Of a stretch of 26,666 bases of DNA, positions 9,589 through 20,254 are shown piece by piece. Under the pieces are notes generated by a model. The model made no database searches, was not told the origin of the DNA, and saw only the letters and a list, made by a program, of their open reading frames with translations. The number at the start of each line of letters is the position of its first letter. Position 1 is the stretch's first letter. The stretch comes from Monoraphidium neglectum. Lineage: Eukaryota > Chlorophyta > Chlorophyceae > Sphaeropleales > Selenastraceae. The position numbers were made by a program, and so were the translations under genes. Where the stretch lies: positions 1-26,666 of the forward strand of contig NW_014013176.1 in the NCBI RefSeq assembly GCF_000611645.1. Direction: 5' to 3'.

Positions 9589-12500
9589 ATGCAGAAACAG
9601 CAGCAGCCGGCAGCACTGCCGCCGGACCCGGCGCTGCTGCAGGCGCATGCCGAAGCACGCGCCGCGTTGACGCCGCTCTTTGAGACGATCCAGCAGGAGC
9701 AGGCGCGGCGGCAGCGGCGCTGGAACGATGAGCGTAAGTCCCACCAGGGCTGCGGGGCGCCGCTGACCTGGGGCCGGACCGTGCGCGCCAACCGACCCGC
9801 CGGCATGGCCCCGCCCCGCTGCGTCAGCACAGTCAAACCACCCGTATTGCATACGCCACGCCGCGGCCGCCTGCGGCGCCCCTCTGCAGGCCCGATGCTC
9901 GAGTCGTACATAGCGGCCCTGTCCAGCACCCGCGAGATCATCACTGCCGAGCAGAAGCGCCTGGTCAAACAGATCTCGGAAGCCTCAGAGGCGCTCGCGC
10001 GGAAGGCCGCCGCGATCTCCGCCTCCGCGTCTGCCGCCGCCGCGGCCGCGTCCCCCGCCGCCCTGGGTGCGCCGCCCGCGGCCCCCGGGGCGGCGCTGGG
10101 CGCGAAGGACAGCCTGGGCCTGGCGGCACAGCTGGCAGAGCTGCAGACGAAAATGCGGGAGCTGGACTCGGAGGTCGAGGCTGTGCGGCCGCTGCTGGCG
10201 GCGGGGGCGGGCGGCAGGGCGGACGAGCGGGTGCTCCATGAGACCAAGCTCGTGGTACTGCAGGTGAGGGGCAGCCAGGAATGACTGTGCAAGGCTCGGT
10301 CATAGATCAGCCAATCGCCTTCTAGCGGTCGTCAGAGTGGCAGCGTGCTGAGCGCGTGTGTCAGGGGCCGCCTGGGGGGGGGGTGAGGGGCGCAGCTGCC
10401 CAGCACTGCAGCCTGCCGGACCTTTGCGGGCCCAAAGGGCAGGCTGCATACGAGTGCAGCAGCCAACACACGCACCCTTGCCCGTTCAGGCAGCCAGCGG
10501 CCGGCCTAGCAATGCCAAGCCACGCAAGGGCCCTGCTGCCTCGCGCGCGCAGGACACCAGGCGGCTTCTGCAGGAGGAGGCGGCGAACCTGCACGCAGAG
10601 CTGCAGCGGCGCGACGCGGCGGCGCGCTACTGCGCGGAGAGCGCGCGCGCCGAGGACCTGGTGTCGACCAGCGACCTGGGGCGGCTGCAGGAGCAGCTGG
10701 CGGCGACGGAGGCGAAGCTGGACCGTGCCAAGCAGGTCTGGGGGGCGGCGGGGGTGCGCGGCGCGGCAGGAGGCAGCGGCGAGGCGGCGCCGCAGCGGGG
10801 TTTGGCAGACTAGCAGGACGCAATCATCAGAAATGTGAGGCAGCTGGGGGGCCGCATAGTGGCAGGGGCTGGCATCCTTACTAAGGCAAGAGATTCTCTC
10901 GATCCAGCCGCATAACGAGCGCATGCGGTCCTCCCCCCTCACGCGCCTTCGCAACCCGCCCATGCATGACCGCCACCCTTCCACCTCCTGCAATCCCAAC
11001 GCCGCACACGCGGCGATCCAAACCAGCTGTTCTACTTCCCCGAAACCGAGGGCTTCCGCTTCCGGGGCGGCGGCGGGGGCGTATTCTTTGCGGCTAAGGA
11101 CCTGCACGTGGCAGAGATCAGCGCGGCCGTCAGCGTCAGCCTCACCAAGGCGGCCGGTGCGCGCGGCGGCGCGCCGGTGGCGAGGCTTTGCATCAGCCTG
11201 AGCGGCGCGTCCGGCGGGGAGCAGGCGAGGTGAGGGCTGGGCTCGGCGCTTCGGCTTGAGGGGGCGCTTTATAAACACACCGCTGGTGTCCACTTCTATG
11301 AATGAAAGTGCGCCCCTGACCGTGGGGCGTTCTTGTTGATCATGAGATCATACGTCCTGGCGTCAACCTCTCATCAACCAACTGGCACAGGCAGCCGCCC
11401 GGCGCCACCCGCGCCTCCGTCGGCGCCGCTGTTTCAGCGGCTGAGGCCGCGCGCGCCGCCGCGGCGGAGCGCGCCGACGCGGCGCAGCGGGACGCCTTCC
11501 GCGCGGCCCGGCAGGCGTCCAACGCGTCGTCAGCATCCGGGTTGTCTGCCGCGGCCGCGCCCTCTGGCAGCTCTCCTGCGTCCGGCGCGGCAGCGCTTCG
11601 GGGCGGCGGCGGTGGCGGCGGTTGGCATGATGACCTGTCGGGCATCAACGGCGGCGGCAAGGGGCGAGGGGTGGCGAAGTTCCTGGACAATCTGTCTACG
11701 AGGACGGAGCAGCTGAAGGGGCGGATTTCGGCCGCTGCGGCGGCGGGCGGCGCCCATGGGTGCGTGGGCAACCCATGGGAGGGTGTGCGGGCTGCATTCT
11801 GCGGCGTCACGGCACACGGCATGCGCGTCGCACGGTCTTCTGAGACACAGGGCACTCCATGATTTGAGCGCCTGCCCTCCATGCAGTTGCTTGCACCATG
11901 CGTGCACCCACACGGGATCCATGCATGTGCGCATGCGCGCACTCACGCATGCACAAAGCGCCATGCATGCGGTGCGCTCATGCTGGGATGCGCTCATGCG
12001 CCCCTGCCCATGCGACATGCCTCCATGCGACCACGCAGGGACGCTGCGGCGCTGGGTCACGAGGTGGCGGAACACATGCGCAGCGGCCTCAACAAGGTGG
12101 CAACCGCTTTCAAAGAGAAGGCGCGCGCGCTGCCCACGGGAGACGACGGCCCGGGCGGCTGGGCGGGAGGCGGCGACAGCGGCAGCGGCAGCAGCGCGAA
12201 CGGCACGGCGCGCACCGGGAGCGGCGGCGGCGGCGGCCTGGGCGTGGGTGGCGCACCAGGCGCGGGAGCCGCTGGGGCCGGTGGCGGCGGGGGCTTGCCC
12301 GTGGCGTGGCGGCCGCCGCAGGGCGCTGCAGGCCAGCCGCACGGCCATTCGCCGGAGCGGCATCAGGGTGACACCTCGGCGGCCGAGATCAAGCAGAGGT
12401 GAGCAGAAACCGGCCGTGTGGTCTTCAGTCCATTGCAGCCACCCTATCCCCCCTACCCCGTCTCGCTTCTTCGCCCCAAGCGCCTGCCCTGTACCTCCTG

Positions 12501-14223
12501 ACTCACCAGCGCCGAGCAGCGCCCCGCCCGCCAGCGTTCACGATTACCCTGCGCCGCCTTGACCTGCTGCCCCAGGCTCAGCAGCGGCGTGGAGAGCGCA
12601 AAGGCCAGGTTTGGGGGCCTGGGGCGCAACCTGCGGGACCGCCTGGATAAGATCGATGCCAAGGTCGCAGACTCCAAGGCGCTCGCGGAGGCCAAGAGCC
12701 GCCTGTCTGGCGGCGCCGCCAACTTCAAGCGGTGCGCGCTTTGCTGCGCATGCCTCGCACAGGCTGGACGCTCCACGCGGCGCGCCGCGGGGGATGCGGC
12801 TTTGGGGGGCGGTTTTGGATAGGCTTTCCCTGGATCCCTACTTTGTGGAGGGCCGCCACAAAGTATCCTCCATATCCTTCCTGCTCCCCCCCTCCCTCCT
12901 CCTGACCGCTTGTCTCCCGATTCCCTACCCCTAACCGCTCCCTGCCCCGCTCTGCCGCCTCCGCTGGCTGTTGCAGCCACCTCAACGCCGCCGTCGACCG
13001 CCTGAGCTCGGACAGCGGCCCCGCCTCACCGGGCTGGGGGGTGCCGGCCCAGGGGCCGCTGGCGGCCGGCCTGGCCGCGTCCCCTCCAGTGCACCCGCGG
13101 CCGGGCGCGCCTGCACACGCTGCGCCGGCGGTCGCAGGCGGGCTGTCGACGCCGGCGTCGCCGGCCGGGCCGCCTCACGCGGGGGCGCTTACCCAGCAGC
13201 TGCATCCTGGCGGCGCCCTGCCAGCCGCGGACGGCAGTGAATCGGGCCACCCTGATACAACCAGGTCTGGATTGCAGCCGGGGATTGGGCGGCAGCCGCA
13301 GAGCCAGCTGATTCAGGAGGGGGACACCAGTTCTTTGACCCCTGGTGGGGAGGAGGAGCAGCGGCGGGAGGTGCTCTTGCGGCATGCTGCTGGACGGCAG
13401 CAGCAGGAGCAGGAAGACGAGGAGAGGGGATACCAGCAGCAGCAGCAGCAGCAGCAGCAGGACGGGCGGGACGAGCAGGAGGAGGAGGAGGAGCAGACAC
13501 AGGACAGTGAGCAGCCCAGCGAGCCTGGCGCCGCCTTCACGTACACAGACGGGGCCTCGGATGTTGCATCCCCTCACGCCCCTGCTCGGGGCGCGGCGAT
13601 CGGCCCCCACGGCGCAGCCACATCAGTGGGCAACGCCTCAGGCGCCAGCGCTGGCGGCAGCCTCTTCTCCGCCGATGTAAGCCTCGCGGCCGCCGGCGCG
13701 GCTGCTGGGGGCGCCGCGGCGGGCCCGGGGCCCCCTGCCGGCGGCAGCGGCGTGCTTGGGCACGACGGCGGTCCGCGGGGCCCCGCGCGCCGGGGGCTGT
13801 ACGTGACACTCCTGGGGGAGTCTGTCGAGGTCCTGGGGGAGAAGGGCACCAAGGTATGCTGTGCGGCGACACCCGTTGTGGCCGCCGCCCCGCTCGCCAG
13901 CCAGATAATAATTCATCCTAACATGAGATGTATAACACCCTGCCCAACAGATCTTGGGATCTTGAACATTTGACCCTGGGGTTTGGGACGTCGCTGTTTG
14001 CAGGTCCCGAACATCTCCATGCGCGAGATAGCCCTGGAGGTGGAGGCGGTGTTCAGCGCAACTTTTGAGTACGACGCACTCCTGGGCTGGCAGGTGAGCC
14101 TGAGTGTGGGCCGGTGCGCGCATGCGTGCCTGTTCCTGCATGCGTGATTGTGCGTGTGCATGCGTGCGTGCGCGCGCGTGTGTGTCTGTGTGTGTGCGTG
14201 TGTGTGCGTGTGTGTGCGTGTGT

Positions 14224-14273
<50 letters not shown>

Positions 14274-16734
14274 CCCGCCGACGCGGCTCGCCCCCTGCCT
14301 CCGTCTTCACTTGCCACGACCGGCCACTGCTCCACGACCGCTCTCCCTCCCCCCAAAACCCCGGGCTTGCCCCTTGACCCGCAACCGCCCCAGGCCCCGG
14401 AGCGGCTGTCCTTTGAGGTGCTGAGCCTGGAGCGCCGCGTGGAGGGCTCCAACCTGCCGCTGCCCAAGACCCTCATAAAGAGCCTACTCAACATGGCCCT
14501 GCCCCCGGTGCGCCACTGCGCTCCGCAATCGCCGCTGACAAAGCGCACGCGCGGCAGCAGCTGCAACCCTCTGCGTCGTCTGGGCGCTGCTGGGCGCCGC
14601 TCGCAGCAATCCAGCACTCTGACGCCGCCCCTGCCCTCATGGTCTTAATCATTTTTTATCCCCGCGGCCCTCGACAGCGCCCGACCTGGCGGCCCCCTCT
14701 TCTCCCACCTTCCCCCTCACATCTCGCCCCCTGCTGTGCGCCAGGTGTTCACGCGCCTGCTCCTCAGCAGCCTGCCCCACGAGCTGGGGAAGTACGTTGT
14801 GGACAGCGGGGAGGGCGTCGGCCTCACAGGGGAGATACGCATAGCAGGTGGGGACGGCGAAGGAGGGGAGGCGGATGGGCGTTCACGTCTCCTCCCGCTG
14901 GGATGACTCCAACTGCTTTTGGGAGGTGCTGTGTGCGGCAGTGGGGAGCGGCGGTGGAGATTATTGGCTGCGTCTGTCACGGACCAGGAACGAGTGAGCA
15001 CTCGTGCATATCACACTGTGGCAACAGACTGCACGCACGCGCCCCCACGCCGTCGCGCCCAGGGCCGTCCCTGAAGGCAATGGCCGCCGACTTGACAGTC
15101 GGCCCGGGAGACATCCCCAGGGGCCGCGCCGACGTGTCAGACTTTGTCAAGGCGAGTCGTGGGGGTCGGCCGCGTGCTGTGTGTGCGCGGTCTCTCCTGG
15201 GGCACCATTTCGAGGGGCGGCGATTGCCGCTGACATCAGTCATCAAGGGGTGCTGAGAGGCCTCAGCCATTAAATGACATGGTCTTTGGCGCCAAGGCCC
15301 CTCCAGGGCATGGAAACCGCCTGCTCACATCGCTTCATCCTCCCTCCTCCGCCTGTCTGCCAATACTCAGCATCTCCGCCCTGCCGTCACCAACCCATTC
15401 CCCCTCGACTTCCACGGCCCCTAAATCCACCCCGCGCCCCCTCAACTTCCAACCCCAGGAGCTGCGCGCGTCCCAGCACGCGCGCGCCATGCTGGGGCTT
15501 CACGATGACGCGGCCTGGCGTGCCCTGGCCGCGCTCCTCTCCCCCGGCCCCTGGTGTCTCTCCCCTGACCCGCGGCCGGGGCCGCTCACCGCGGCGGAGC
15601 TGTGCAGGCGAGCTGACCCATGGGCCGCGGCTGCGGCGGCGCGCAGCATTCTTGTCGATGGGTCGAGGGGGCTGCCGCTCGCGCGCGTGCTTTTGTGCAC
15701 GCTACAATGACCTTCAACACACGCACACATATATACTATCAAACACATATGCGCACAATTTCAGATGCTTTCATATACACACACTCTTACTTTGCAGGTT
15801 CTTCTCAACTTACAGCGCCAGCGCCACCTGGCCCGACCTCCTCGCAGCCTGGCAGCCCGCCGTCGCCGCCGCCGCCGCTGCCCTCTCGTCCGCCGCCTCC
15901 CCCGGCCCCCCCCCGCCGCAGCCGGCCCAGCCGCCGGACTTTTCGGCCCTCATGCAGGGCGCCGTCGCGGCGCTCGCGCGCAAGCCGGTGCGGGTGTCTT
16001 TTGAGGTGTCCAAGGTTGAGGTGGGGGTGGAGGCCGGCGCGGCGCTGTCGGCGCTAAGGGACTACTTTGAGCGGCTGGCACGGGAGTTTGCAAAGAACGC
16101 CAAAGGGTGTGCGGGACGGGGCGTTGGGCGCGGCCTGATGGCGGTGATTTGCGATGAGTTGGGATGCTGAGGCGCGCGCACTCGCTGCAGGTGGTGGGAG
16201 GGGCAGGGCGAACGGCTGCAGGCTTGTTAGGCAGCCAAGACACAAGCCTGCCGAATCAGCTTGATTGCTGGGCAAGGATACCTGCCTCAGACACACACAC
16301 TTGCACACACACACACACACGCACACGCACACACACACACATCCGCCCCGCCGCAGGGAGGACGCGCGCCTGCTGCTGCAGCGCCCTCTGGCCGCGCAGC
16401 TCGAGGGCCTCGACCTGTGGCACACCGGCCTGCAGGCGTCGCTGCGCAAGTTTGCGTCGCGCTTCGCGAGCGCGGGGTGCGCGATGGCGGCGGGCGCAGA
16501 CCGGCGGCAGTTCAGGGTGGCGGTGGAGGGGCTGCATTACGAGGGGCCGGTCAGGCTGGAGGTGGGTGTGAGCCTGCGCGCACGCGGCGTGGGCGGCGTA
16601 GGGTGGCGGATGGGGTGCGGATGATGCATCGACCTGCTTGCCCACCTCGTTCTCACGCAGCAAAGTAGGGGCGTGAGATATGAATATCGAAACGAGAGTG
16701 CCCACCAACCACTCACATACACATGCACACGCAA

Positions 16735-16766
<32 letters not shown>

Positions 16767-17801
16767 TTAAACATCTACACATTTCCCCAACCCAAACCCC
16801 AACAAACACCCAAACCGCACAGGTGCCGTTTGACGCGCTGATGTCACCAGATCACGCGTTCCTCTTCAGCATCAAGCTGCCCGACCCCCAGCACGCCGCC
16901 ACCAACCTCGGCGCGCGCATACGATATGTGATGGATCAGCTGTCGGCGGCCGCGTTTGGGCTCGGCGCAACGGGGCAGGCCGCCGGTGACGAGGGCAGCC
17001 AGGTGAGGGGTCTTGAGCGGGCGCAGCGACGGGATCCATCACAGTTTCGACCGGGCTCGCCATCGGCTTCTGGGGAGAATCAGGGGCGGCTCGCGCCGCC
17101 GATGCGTGCGGTCGTGCCTCTGGCCCCATGTCAACCGGCGCTCCCTCCTGCACCCTCCGGCCGCCAGCCCCCCGTGGTTTCAGCCACTGCACATCGCACT
17201 CACAGTCTTGAGCCCTGCTTGCAAACACACAACTCCCTGCTAGCCCCCGAGAAGCAACCCGCCGCGCATCACGATTGGGCTGTGGCCCCTCCCCCAGGAT
17301 GACCCGAGGCTGTCTGATCTGCTGCTAAGGGATGACCTGCCCCCGGAGCTGCAGCAGGGCCTCCACAAATGGAACAGCACGGGCAGCAGGGCAGCCTCCG
17401 CAGAGGGCGCCACAAGCAGCGGCAACGGCGGCGGCGACGGCGGCGGCGGCGGCAGCCCGGTGCGCCGCGTCGCGCTGATGCGCTCCGCGGGCGGGTCGGG
17501 GTCGGGGCCGCTGCCTCCTCATGGGTCCCCTCCGCGGCCCCAGCAGCTGCAGCACAAAGGGCACGGCAGCAGCGGCCTGGGGCGCAGCGTGAGCGTGGGC
17601 AGCAGCGACGCGGCGGCGGCGCGGGCTGCGGCGACGCCCGCGCAGCCGCTGCTTACGACGCCGACAGTCGGGCACGTTGCGCTGAGGCGGCTGTCGGTGG
17701 GGCTGAAACTGGATGAGAAGCGAGTGGCAGAGCTGCTGCGGGGCAATGTGCAGGTGGGGTGCATGACCTTCTATGTGGTGCAAGGGTACGTGCGTGGGTA
17801 C

Positions 17802-17878
<77 letters not shown>

Positions 17879-18807
17879 ATGTAGGTCGCGGGTGCCTCAT
17901 GCTCCCTCTTCAACCAGAGGGCTTGGCTGTTGCATGGCAAGGCAGCTGCAGAGGGCACACTCGGTGCAAAGCTGTCACCAGACAGCCATAGACAGCCTTG
18001 AGGCACCAGTCACCTCCTGTGCGTCGCCGGCGTGACTGCGTTTGCACGGCCTGCACAGCCACTGGCCGCCGCAGCTCCCCTCCCAACCAGCCGTCCCGCC
18101 CCGCCCCTCCCCTCCCTAACCGGGCACCCGATCTCCTCGTGCCCCGCCCTCTCGCCTGACGCACCTGAACACGCCCCTGATCCAACCCCCTCCAGGCGGG
18201 CGACTCGGCCGTCGTGGGCGCCCTGCTGGGCTGCTTCGGGGATCTGTTCAGAGCGGAGTTTGCCCCCAGATGGCCGAGCGACGCCGAGCTTGCGGCCGCC
18301 GCTTCCGCCGCCGCGTCGCAGCAACAGCCAGCGCCGCCGCCGCCGCCGGTCCGCGGCGCCGTCACCGTCGCGAGCAACGACGTCACGCGCGCGCGGCTCG
18401 ACCTGGAGTGCGCCGCGCTCGAGTCCGCGCTCGCGCCGCGCGCGGCGACGCGGCTGCTGCACGCGTTCTGCGTCGCGGTTGCTCACAAGTTCTGGGGCTC
18501 CACAGGAAAGCGGCTGGCGAAGCTGGAGGCGCTGTTCTTCCATTTGGAGCAGTACCTTGGAAAAGACGCTTTGGATCTTTCGGTCTCCTTATCTGCGCGC
18601 GCCGAAGCCGCGGAGGGGGACAAGCTGAAGCTGCAAGTGTCGGGCCTGCCCAGCGGCGGCGGCGGCGACGGCAGCAGGGGGCGGGAAGAGAAGGCGTCGG
18701 GCGGCGGAGGGGCGACGGCAGCGGCGGCGGCGGCGGTGCGCCTGGTCAACGACGTTGACCTGATGACTGTGCTGGACACTGTGCAGCTGCTCGCATCTGC
18801 CGGCTGA
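9589..18807 (+). CDS. Large multi-domain protein of unknown family (about 1657 aa)
   Basis: Not recognised. Exons: 9589-9733, 9890-10263, 10553-10735, 11027-11229, 11391-11759, 12039-12398, 12576-12731, 12977-13853, 14004-14093, 14394-14507, 14745-14847, 15063-15151, 15459-15607, 15798-16106, 16357-16561, 16823-17002, 17298-17753, 18196-18807. They sum to 4974 bases with every junction in phase. Layout: coiled coils at about 1-90 and 130-234 (for example LAELQTKMRELDSEVEAV, LLQEEAANLHAELQRR); a beta-rich piece at 235-301 beginning LFYFPETEGFRF; Ala/Gly linkers; amphipathic helices near 390-460 and 545-615; a disordered Pro/Gly/Gln/Glu centre to about 865; beta/alpha modules at 866-1020 and 1071-1302 with alternating hydrophobics (ISMREIALEVEAVF, RLSFEVLSLERRVEGS, RVSFEVSKVEVGVEAG); a second disordered stretch at 1325-1420; and a C-terminal helical region around HAFCVAVAHKFWGS. 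No signal peptide or membrane helix is obvious. Alternating-strand modules next to amphipathic helices suggest a peripheral membrane or lipid-handling protein; this is inference only. Introns 12 and 13 have GC donors. Confidence 0.82.
11876..12035 (+). repeat. CATG-dense low-complexity stretch in gene 3 intron 5
   Basis: About a dozen CATG or GCATGC words fall within 160 bases just before the acceptor of intron 5 (11760-12038), mixed with CGCGCAC-type sequence. It gives no credible protein in any frame. Confidence 0.7.
12839..12865. repeat. Hairpin-forming inverted repeat in gene 3 intron 7
   Basis: TACTTTGTGG and CCACAAAGTA form a perfect ten-base stem around a seven-base loop (AGGGCCG). 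A further GGA/TCC pairing outside is possible if a few bases bulge out. It lies in the middle of intron 7 (12732-12976). Confidence 0.75.
13434..13460 (+). repeat. CAG repeat, poly-Gln in gene 3
   Basis: Nine uninterrupted CAG codons in exon 8 encode nine glutamines (near residue 750) in the disordered centre of the protein, followed by a Glu-rich run. Confidence 0.9.
14177..14272 (+). repeat. GT microsatellite in gene 3 intron 9
   Basis: Degenerate GT/GTGC sequence leads into a pure GT run at 14234-14271. The tract lies in the middle of intron 9 (14094-14393), about 120 bases before the acceptor. Confidence 0.95.
16291..16341 (+). repeat. CA microsatellite in gene 3 intron 14
   Basis: Interrupted CA tract ending about 15 bases before the acceptor at 16355-16356. 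It occupies the place where a pyrimidine tract would normally lie. Confidence 0.95.
16735..16760 (+). repeat. CA microsatellite in gene 3 intron 15
   Basis: Pure AC run of 13 units in intron 15 (16562-16822), preceded by degenerate CA sequence from about 16711 and about 60 bases before the acceptor. Confidence 0.95.
17804..17877 (+). repeat. Long GT microsatellite in gene 3 intron 17
   Basis: Uninterrupted run of 37 TG units, the longest pure microsatellite in the window, starting about 50 bases after the donor of intron 17 (17754-18195). Confidence 0.97.
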
Positions 18808-20254
18808 GGCGCGGCCCCGCACTCGGCTTGCGCGCCCTGATTATGCCGGTCAGCCGGTCGATGAGGGGCCAGTTGCTGCTGACGGTCCAACCTTGGTGGC
18901 GCCGCGGCCGCCCGCCCGCTCCCTCTGGTGATGACCGCCACGCTCCTGCACAATCAGGCCCGGCCGTGCCGGGCCACCGGTGGGAGTTTGGGCGCGCCGC
19001 GGCGGACGGGTTGGTTGGTGCGAAGATTCACTCTGCGGCTTTTGCTCTTTTGCTGCTTTGAGGGCTCCACAAGCGTTGCTGCGCCACGCCCGTGGGTGAC
19101 GAGCGGAGGCAGACCCTTTCCCACCTCACTTGAAGCTCTTGACCTTGCAGCCCCTTGCTTTGTGGGCCCTGCACCAACCAAAGCATGACAACGACCGAGC
19201 TTCTTCCTTATTCTTGCGACTTGGTTGGGCTGCATGGCCGTCGAGGCGCCTGGTGCCCCCCTCTCAATGACCGTGCCAAGATGCACGCGTGCAGCAGGGC
19301 TGACCCGTAGTCTGTTGTCAGCTGCCTTGCACACGTCGTCATGATTACCATCTAAAAACTACTACTTATGAAAGCACTTGGCGGCTTTCCGGTGGCTCTA
19401 TACACAGCCAAAACCTCGGATCCACCTGTTCAGTGCAGTAACTGTCCCTCATACCGCGCAGCCTGTCGGGAGCCCTGCACAAGGGCCCGGTCCACCATCC
19501 TCCCTGCGCTCGCCCAAGCGCTCGGGAGCCAATGGCAGCTGCAAGCTTGCGCGGTTGGAGGAGTCCACAAGTGCGTCGCCGCGCGTTTTGAGCGTGCAGC
19601 CGCGGGTGGGAACACACAGGGCTGTGCACCAGCCAGGGGTGGCTGCAGCATTGGTGACCGTGTTGTTTTGGGGCAACAAATATCAAGGGGTGAAGCATCT
19701 CGAAAGGGCAACAGAAACAAGCCTCCCGAAAATCCAGGAGCTGCCAAGTGGATGCAACCAATCAAGAGGATGCAGCTGCTCCTTGTCCGTTCAACACGCA
19801 GATGTTTGACAGCTATTGTCCAAGAAACGGGCATCAAGGGGCCCACTCAAAACTTGTGTACAGCAGGTTGGGGCGTGCGGCGCGCTGGCCGCGACGCCGC
19901 ATGCGGCGCCAATGGCACCGGTGCCCACGTCGTGCGCTCTAGCCCCGTGCGGACTGTTGGTGTGCACGTGGGTGCCGGGCGGAGGGACGCCTGGGGTGCG
20001 CCGGACAGCCCAGGCAGGGACCCTGCTAGGCGGGGGTCAATTGAGGGCGTCGGCTGCACTGCTGGGATGCCGACAGCCGAAAACATCCTCCCCAGTTAAC
20101 GCAGCTGCCTAACCGCGCGGCCCAGCACCTGCGTCGCTGCTGTAGGCCGGGCCAGGGGGCGGCTCAAGATGCCTTTGAGGCCCGGACGGCAGCGTGCGCT
20201 TCGGCTGCCTGGCCTTATTCACGCCAGGCTCCGCAGGGGGGTGCAGCGGCAGCG
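18808..20254. other. Convergent intergenic region between gene 3 and the DUF2061 gene
   Basis: Contains the 3' UTRs of two converging genes. I found no TGTAA on the plus strand and no TTACA (its complement) for the minus-strand gene, so neither end can be placed. A 243-codon open frame at 19368-20099 is Cys/Arg/Gly-rich, has no recognisable motif and is probably chance in GC-rich DNA. Confidence 0.55.

Noticed and set aside
9324..10292. 322-codon open frame on the minus strand
   Set aside because: Antisense to exons 1 and 2 of gene 3, whose splice phases are consistent. Ser/Ala/Arg-rich without motifs.
10361..11293. 310-codon open frame on the minus strand
   Set aside because: Antisense to exons 3 and 4 and introns of gene 3; composition typical of a GC-rich shadow frame.
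19368..20099. 243-codon plus-strand open frame in the convergent intergenic region
   Set aside because: Begins with ATG but has no motif, Arg/Cys/Gly-biased composition and no sign of splicing. An orphan gene cannot be excluded without transcripts.
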